A DNA stretch of 64,000 bases from Datnioides undecimradiatus (Eukaryota > Chordata > Actinopteri > Lobotiformes > Datnioididae): the NCBI GenBank assembly GCA_008933995.1, contig WARS01000014.1, positions 7,735,192 through 7,799,191 on the forward strand. Direction: 5' to 3'. Below, in pieces: positions 58,880-64,000 of the stretch. The translations under genes and the position numbers were made by a program. The notes below the pieces were generated by a model, which ran no database searches, was not told the DNA's origin, and worked only from the letters and a program-made list of their open reading frames with translations. The first letter of the stretch is position 1. Each line of letters starts with the position of its first letter.

Positions 58880-59160
58880 CTTTGTAGCAATGCTAGCATT
58901 TCTCACTGTAAACCAAAGGGTCAAGGCGAGCCTCAGCATGAAAGCGCTGCATGAATTAAAGAACCCATCTGAAATTCAAAGGGTCCCCGTGTGTGTTAAA
59001 GACGGTTATCAGCATTCAGCGGGGCAGCACATGCTAACCACATTACTGCAACATCAGAACTGTCAAACTAATTAGACAGCCAACGGGGAAAGATAAATAG
59101 AGGCTGCAGCATGAAATATTGCTTCGGCTGAAAAGAGACGACTGGATGATGAGTCCTGAA
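58880..59160. promoter_or_regulatory. Candidate conserved non-coding element
   Basis: It contains AGCGCTGCATGAATTAAAG, GGTTATCAGCATTCAGC, GTCAAACTAATTAGACAGCC, AAAGATAAATAGAGGCTGC and CATGAAATATTGC. A palindromic CTAATTAG homeodomain site sits between CTGTC/GACAG half-sites (TGTCAAAC...AGACAG), reminiscent of TALE/Hox-type site spacing. Texture only. Confidence 0.28.
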
Positions 59161-61740
59161 CATCTCTTGCAGCCCGCTGGAGATTGGCTAGGCTGACTTG
59201 CACAGGACAGTACTCAAAGTGAGCAAAACCTTGGATTTGTCTTCTGTTTTTATGAACTTCCTGTTTTCTGCACATGTGATATGTTGAAGCTGCATGAACC
59301 CAAATAAGTTTTCTTCCCATCCTTTGTTCTACTACTGTCATAATGTTTGACTTTACTGTATTGCTATTGTACTGTCATGACTGCAGCACAAATGTTTGGC
59401 TCAACCTGCTGGCCAGCAACACATTAAAGGAGGATGCCATTGATTGAGACTGACATAAGATTACTATGACCACTGTACTCTGGATGCCTGGCTAAAAAGC
59501 ACGAATGTATTGGCGAAGTCTGGGCCACCAAAACTGAACCACCAAACTGCACATCACCCCTCAAAAATATAACAAAACACAATCAGAGAACTGCTTGCCT
59601 GGCAGGAGACAGCTCCTTCTCCTTCAGCATCCCCTTAAACAGAGGGCAGGGTCACCCGCTAATCATGAAATCAGGGGCACTGAGAGAGACGAGAGTTCTG
59701 GAGGCCATTTCATTTGGTTTTGTTTGACGAGAAATCAAGAAACAGACTCGAAATTGCCGTTTACTTTAACCTTTTTATGCATTTCCCTCACGATAAGGAG
59801 GCGGAACATTGCTAGAAACCTACAGACTCCCTTAAATACACAGTATGCGCTGCAGGTACACGTTTCTCCATTCCATTTATTCATTTCCTCCATGATAGAT
59901 GGATTACCAGTCGATTTTCCAGAGTGGCAGCATTAGCATGGCAGATCCCATCCAAACACCAACACACCATCTGCACAAATGTTCTCTTCCTGGTAGAGCG
60001 TGTACCGACACATATGCAGCCACATTCTCACATGCACTCACGCGCACTGGATTACGCATTCAGTATAGAAAAACAAACTTGTGAACGTACACTCAGAAGA
60101 AACGTACGTGGGAGGAGAGTCTGAGGACAACTTTGGAAACTGAGCGTTTTTGTGGTCGTGCATATTAAATTTGCATTCACAAAGGCATAAAACAAGAGTT
60201 GTTTAGGTCATGACTGGGCAGTGAGCCTGCTGGGTATGGTTGTCTACAGTGAGCTCTTACCTTTTCACTGGCTAGAAGCAACAGACTGATGTTCTCAAAT
60301 GTTGCTTGCCTGATCATTTCCCTGTTCTGTACAGGTTGGTCGTTTGTGTGGGGTCTGTATGAAGTCATTGTAAAGGCCGTCATGTCTGCTTATTAATAGC
60401 TGAGGTTTGCATGTTTTGAATGTTAAACTAAGGCAGCGTGAGCTAGCTTAGCCTCGTACATGCTGCTCATCGTTTCATCATGTCCCCTGTAATGTTATTC
60501 AACTGTTAAAGCTCATGTTGTGGTTTTAAGTGTAAGTTATGTGCATATGCGTCACTCTGCATCAGGTTTGCCTAACCTCCTATTATTCAGCTCCCACTGC
60601 CTTTTTGAGATGCAACTCATGATCCATAATCATAATCACAAATGTGTTTATGTTTTGTTTTCCTTTCATAACAACGCCACAAACACTTGGGTAGTTTCTG
60701 ATGTCACCGTGCTGCACCGGCTTGTTTTGGAAGCTCTGTTTTGCTCCTTTACTCTCATAAGTACAGTGTCAGTACTTGGAGGAAAATAGTTCATTACACA
60801 CACTTGCTATGCATGAAAATATAGAACAGAAATGGAAGTGACGCTGTTTAAAATCGAGCACATGAGTTAAAGCAGCAGCGTGCTTGCGCCGTTGTTGATG
60901 GATTGCTGAACACATTTGAAACCTTGAGTGACTTCAGTAGATCAGGCAGCTGCAACGTCACTGAATTTACGACGGTTCAGGCTTTGTCTGGACACGTGAT
61001 TGTATTTACGTATTCATTTATTCGTACATCGCAGGTTGACTTAACATGCATGAGCTGTTGCAGCAATACGCAGTTAAGAAGTCATCCATCCCTCCACCCA
61101 CAGAGAAACACTGTGAGTAGTTTAAGAGTGAGTGACTGTGGGCCAACCACACAGAGACATAAAACCAAAAAAAAAAAAAAAACACCCACAGCCTGGGGAC
61201 ATCTCAGGTTATCTTGGATCTGCTCATGAACTGTGGAAGGAAATCACAATACCTGCAGGGAAACCTACATGTAAACACCCTGGAACATGGAGACTCCACA
61301 GAGAAAGGACCAGTGCTAAGATTCAAGCCGCTAGGATCTTCTCATTGTGAGGTGACTGCCACCTCTGTCACCGCAAAAGAAGTAACATCTAGAAGAACAC
61401 CCCTGTCCGCCACTAGTGCACATCTGGATTTACAGTGGATTTACAATGATTATCTCATCATTGGTTCTGGCCTTTGTGCCTAACCCTTTGATTACAATAC
61501 CCCAATATGTTTGCATTTATCAAAAGACAAAATAGTTTTAATCTTAAAATGACTTAATTTCCAGCATTGTGTTTACTTTGAAAGGTTTATTGGGGCCTGA
61601 ATGAACAGTTTGTATCTCAATTCACTGTGTTTAAATGAGCCATTAAGGTCTTACAAAAGTCAAAATGTGGGGATTAACCTTTGCAACCCTGACTGAGCAG
61701 TAATGAGTTATTATAGTGCAGTGTGGAGAAATGAGTCCAA
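59161..61740. other. Gene-free stretch
   Basis: A 15-A run is near 61.17 kb. Frames of 61-113 codons (for example 59595-59936 plus, 60903-61229 plus) are unrecognised. No exon or RNA gene is supported. Confidence 0.5.
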
Positions 61741-61744
61741 CTGT

Positions 61745-61935
61745 TGTATTAAAGTACTTATTAATTCATTTCAGCATCGGCGGTGAAATCAAGCAGAAAA
61801 AGTCTTGTGTGATCAGTTTAATTGTGGAGGAACGAAGGCAAATGAATCAGGATTCATAATACGAGCGTGTGAGCACACTGTCATTTTGCATTCGTTCTTC
61901 CATGAAAACACACCTGTCATTAAGTGCTGAAACAT
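61745..61935. promoter_or_regulatory. Candidate conserved non-coding element
   Basis: A block with TACTTATTAATTCATTTCAGC, GATCAGTTTAATTGTGGAGG, AAATGAATCAGGATTCATAATACG and CACCTGTCATTAAGTGCTG. It is repeat-free and rich in homeodomain-like sites; CATTAAGTG is NK2-like. Texture only. Confidence 0.25.
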
Positions 61936-62188
61936 GTTTTGCAGGTACATTTACCAAAAGGATATACTGCCCACCCACAGAGATATTGTACCAATCAAAT
62001 TACAGTACATCGTTAGTGTATTAATCCTGGATCACGTTTGCACTGGCATGTTTGCCAACTATTATTTCGGTCAGTCACACCATGTTTCCCAGTGGTGTGC
62101 AATTTCTAGCACAGGACAGTGTTCCCATCTGCTGTTGTTCCCAACTATTGTGTCCAGAGTCCAAGTTTAAATGAAGAATCCTATTCTG

Positions 62189-62690
62189 ATGAAGCGCTTT
62201 GAGAAACTAGTTCTCCAGCACATTAAAGTCAACATCCAGGCCAGCCTAGTTGCATTCAGAACCACCAGATCCATGCATCTCTACTGCCGCCCACTCAGTC
62301 CACACACATCATGAAAATGACGTTTGTATCAGATTCAACACAACCTCCCTTATGAAACTTAGATTACAACACTCATTTCTACTGCAACAGAATATGACAC
62401 TTTCTCTCCCATAGACCCCAGGCTGTTTAGATTGGTGGTCACACCTCCTCCACTGTCGTGATCAACACTGGTGAACTGCAAGGTCATGTGCTAGGCCTCC
62501 CTCCTGTTCACACTGCACACCCACGACTGTAACCCTGGACTTGGAGAGAGCCACTGTCATCTCCCGGATCTCAAACACCAATGAGAATTCACACTTAGAG
62601 GAGATAAACAGTCTTTCAGGGTGGTGGGACCAACATGCAGGTGAACATCAACAAAGCTGAGGAGCTGATGGTTCATTCTTAGAAGTAAGT
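62189..62690 (+). mobile_element. Decayed LINE reverse transcriptase fragment
   Basis: At 62189 the plus strand reads MKRFEKLVLQHIKVNI then ASLVAFRTTRSM, the conserved reverse-transcriptase block (M-K-F-E-LVLQHI ... FAYR-NRS) of jockey/CR1/Rex-type fish LINEs. Further on, in shifting frames, come DPRLFRLVVTPPPLS, LLFTLHTHDC (the PQGCVLSPLLFTL-HDC block) and EEINSLS...NINKAEELMV. Frames change several times, there are stops, and the catalytic FADD region is not recognisable, so the copy is dead and old. Neither the endonuclease domain nor a 3' tail is seen nearby. Confidence 0.82.
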
Positions 62691-64000
62691 AAGTCACCTA
62701 AAGTGAGGTAGACTTTCTACCTTTAAAGGCAAAAAAGAGCTGTCAACTGATTTTCATGTAATACAAGAAAAGATGAAAACCACTGTCAACACTGTAAATC
62801 AGGGAGATACTGAAGATCCAAAGGAAAAACAGAAACGCTACAGCACACTTTGTAAAATGGACAGTAGCAATGTACTCATACTCATCTAGAGAAAATTTAA
62901 AAAAAGGAAGAAAATGATGAATGTAGTCTTTGAAGATAGGCATCAGTGTTTTTGAAACCTGGCTGGAGATGTGCTGGACAATCTACATGTAGTGGATCAA
63001 CAGTGATAGAGGTTTTGAAGCTTCCTCATTTAATCTTTGTCTCAGACAAATGACTTCCCGTCTTTCCCGCCCTGACAATACAAGAGGTTGAATGAGAGTG
63101 GTTATTCCACCTCAGAACAGCCACTGCCATCGATAAATATGACTTCATTTTAATAATAATAATAATAAAAAAAAACATCTAACTGTGATGAAGGCTGGTA
63201 TCACTGCACTGCATCACTCTCATTACTGATGAGTACAGGCTGGTTTGATTAAGGAGGGAGATGCAGAAAACAAAGGCGAGACTGATTTGACTTCTGATGT
63301 TCTTTAATGACAATATTTCTCAGACACCCAGAGGGAAAAAGTAACTGAATTCTCCTTGAAAACTCATCAACTCCAGCTGCTCCAGGGTCTGTATCAGGGT
63401 ATTAGCCTGGATCCAAGGGAGGCTACAGTGGAGCGGAAGTTGGTCAGACCTAAGCTACATTCAAATATAGTTTCCTTTCTGTCAATGTTTCCATCTTTTT
63501 GGGAAATATCTGATCTTTTTCTTTGGTGTTTTTCAGGTTCACCTTAACTCTGAAGTTAAAATTTGGGTTGCCCGAATCCTTTGCAAAGCTTTCACTTCAA
63601 CTATTACACAAAACACTCGAACAAAGCAGAGCTTTTCGGCTGTCAAACATATTCCACCCTCTTGTCCAGGTTCATTTTGGTTACTTTTTGCTGATTTTCT
63701 GCAGATTCTTCCACCACACCTGTCCTTAAACCACCCGCGTGGTATCTGCAGTCTTGAACTGCCAGGAACCCAAAGTACAGAACAAAAGACACGGGAGGAT
63801 ATAGCAATGGGAAAATATACTACTGACAATATTACTACAAAGCTGCCCAAGCTTGTAAAAATAATGTTTTATTATTTGGATACAATAATAGAGTTGAGAA
63901 ATGTAGGAAAAGAAAAACTATTACAGAGTCTATTTACATTTAAAGTGATTCTATACCCAGCTTTTTGCCTTTGTAAATGACAAATGACAATGTATGGGAT
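62691..64000. other. Gene-free stretch to window end
   Basis: A (TAA)n/A-run lies at about 63.15-63.17 kb. The 103-codon minus frame (63539-63850) and the plus frames opposite it are mirror frames without a domain. No gene is recognised. Confidence 0.5.

Noticed and set aside
1-64000. CRISPR arrays, operons, bacterial promoters, phage or plasmid modules
   Set aside because: No spaced direct-repeat array and no prokaryotic gene organisation; composition and repeats are those of a fish nuclear genome.

Overview
The window looks like vertebrate nuclear DNA from a ray-finned fish, probably a percomorph teleost. The grounds are compositional and repeat-based. It has long AT-rich non-coding stretches with no operon-like gene packing and many (CA)n/(TG)n microsatellites. 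It carries 3' ends and reverse-transcriptase remnants of fish LINEs, a tRNA-derived SINE, two short DNA transposons flanked by TTAA, and several interspersed repeat families I know from percomorph genomes. No bacterial, phage, plasmid or CRISPR feature is present. Most open frames in the window are chance frames through CA/TG repeats or purine/pyrimidine-rich tracts.

Layout: 0-9 kb is unique sequence with two CA arrays, one minus-strand SINE (about 4.37-4.61 kb), a 330-bp polypurine block (7.4 kb) and a fragment of a foldback repeat (8.05 kb). 9-20 kb holds a TGCG/TG array, a foldback element (13.1-13.5 kb), a 26-bp hairpin (13.85 kb) and fragments of fish repeats. 20.7-24.8 kb contains two roughly 1.35-kb copies of one sequence, 2.7 kb apart. 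25-28 kb has two L2-like LINE tails, one with the end of the ORF2 protein. 29.8-30.36 kb is a short DNA transposon with a perfect 17-bp inverted end that includes TTAA. 33.36-33.71 kb is a GC-rich unit repeated three times, followed by CpG-rich DNA. 34.63-35.81 kb (minus strand) is the only convincing protein-coding sequence: a coiled-coil protein gene built on a 21-residue repeat and now broken by stops and frameshifts. 36-64 kb is mostly gene-free, with a piggyBac-like MITE (47.95-48.44 kb), repeat fragments, a G-quadruplex motif (53.37 kb) and a decayed LINE reverse transcriptase (62.19-62.69 kb).

The parts do not form a pathway. The window is best read as a gene desert or very long intron. 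Several blocks rich in homeodomain-type TAATTA/CAATTA words and unusually free of simple repeats are candidates for conserved non-coding enhancers, but only an alignment to other fish could show that. I did not find a clear new biological system. The items most worth checking are the 1.35-kb duplication (possibly an assembly artefact), the broken coiled-coil gene, the triplicated GC-rich unit, the two hairpins and the enhancer-like blocks.
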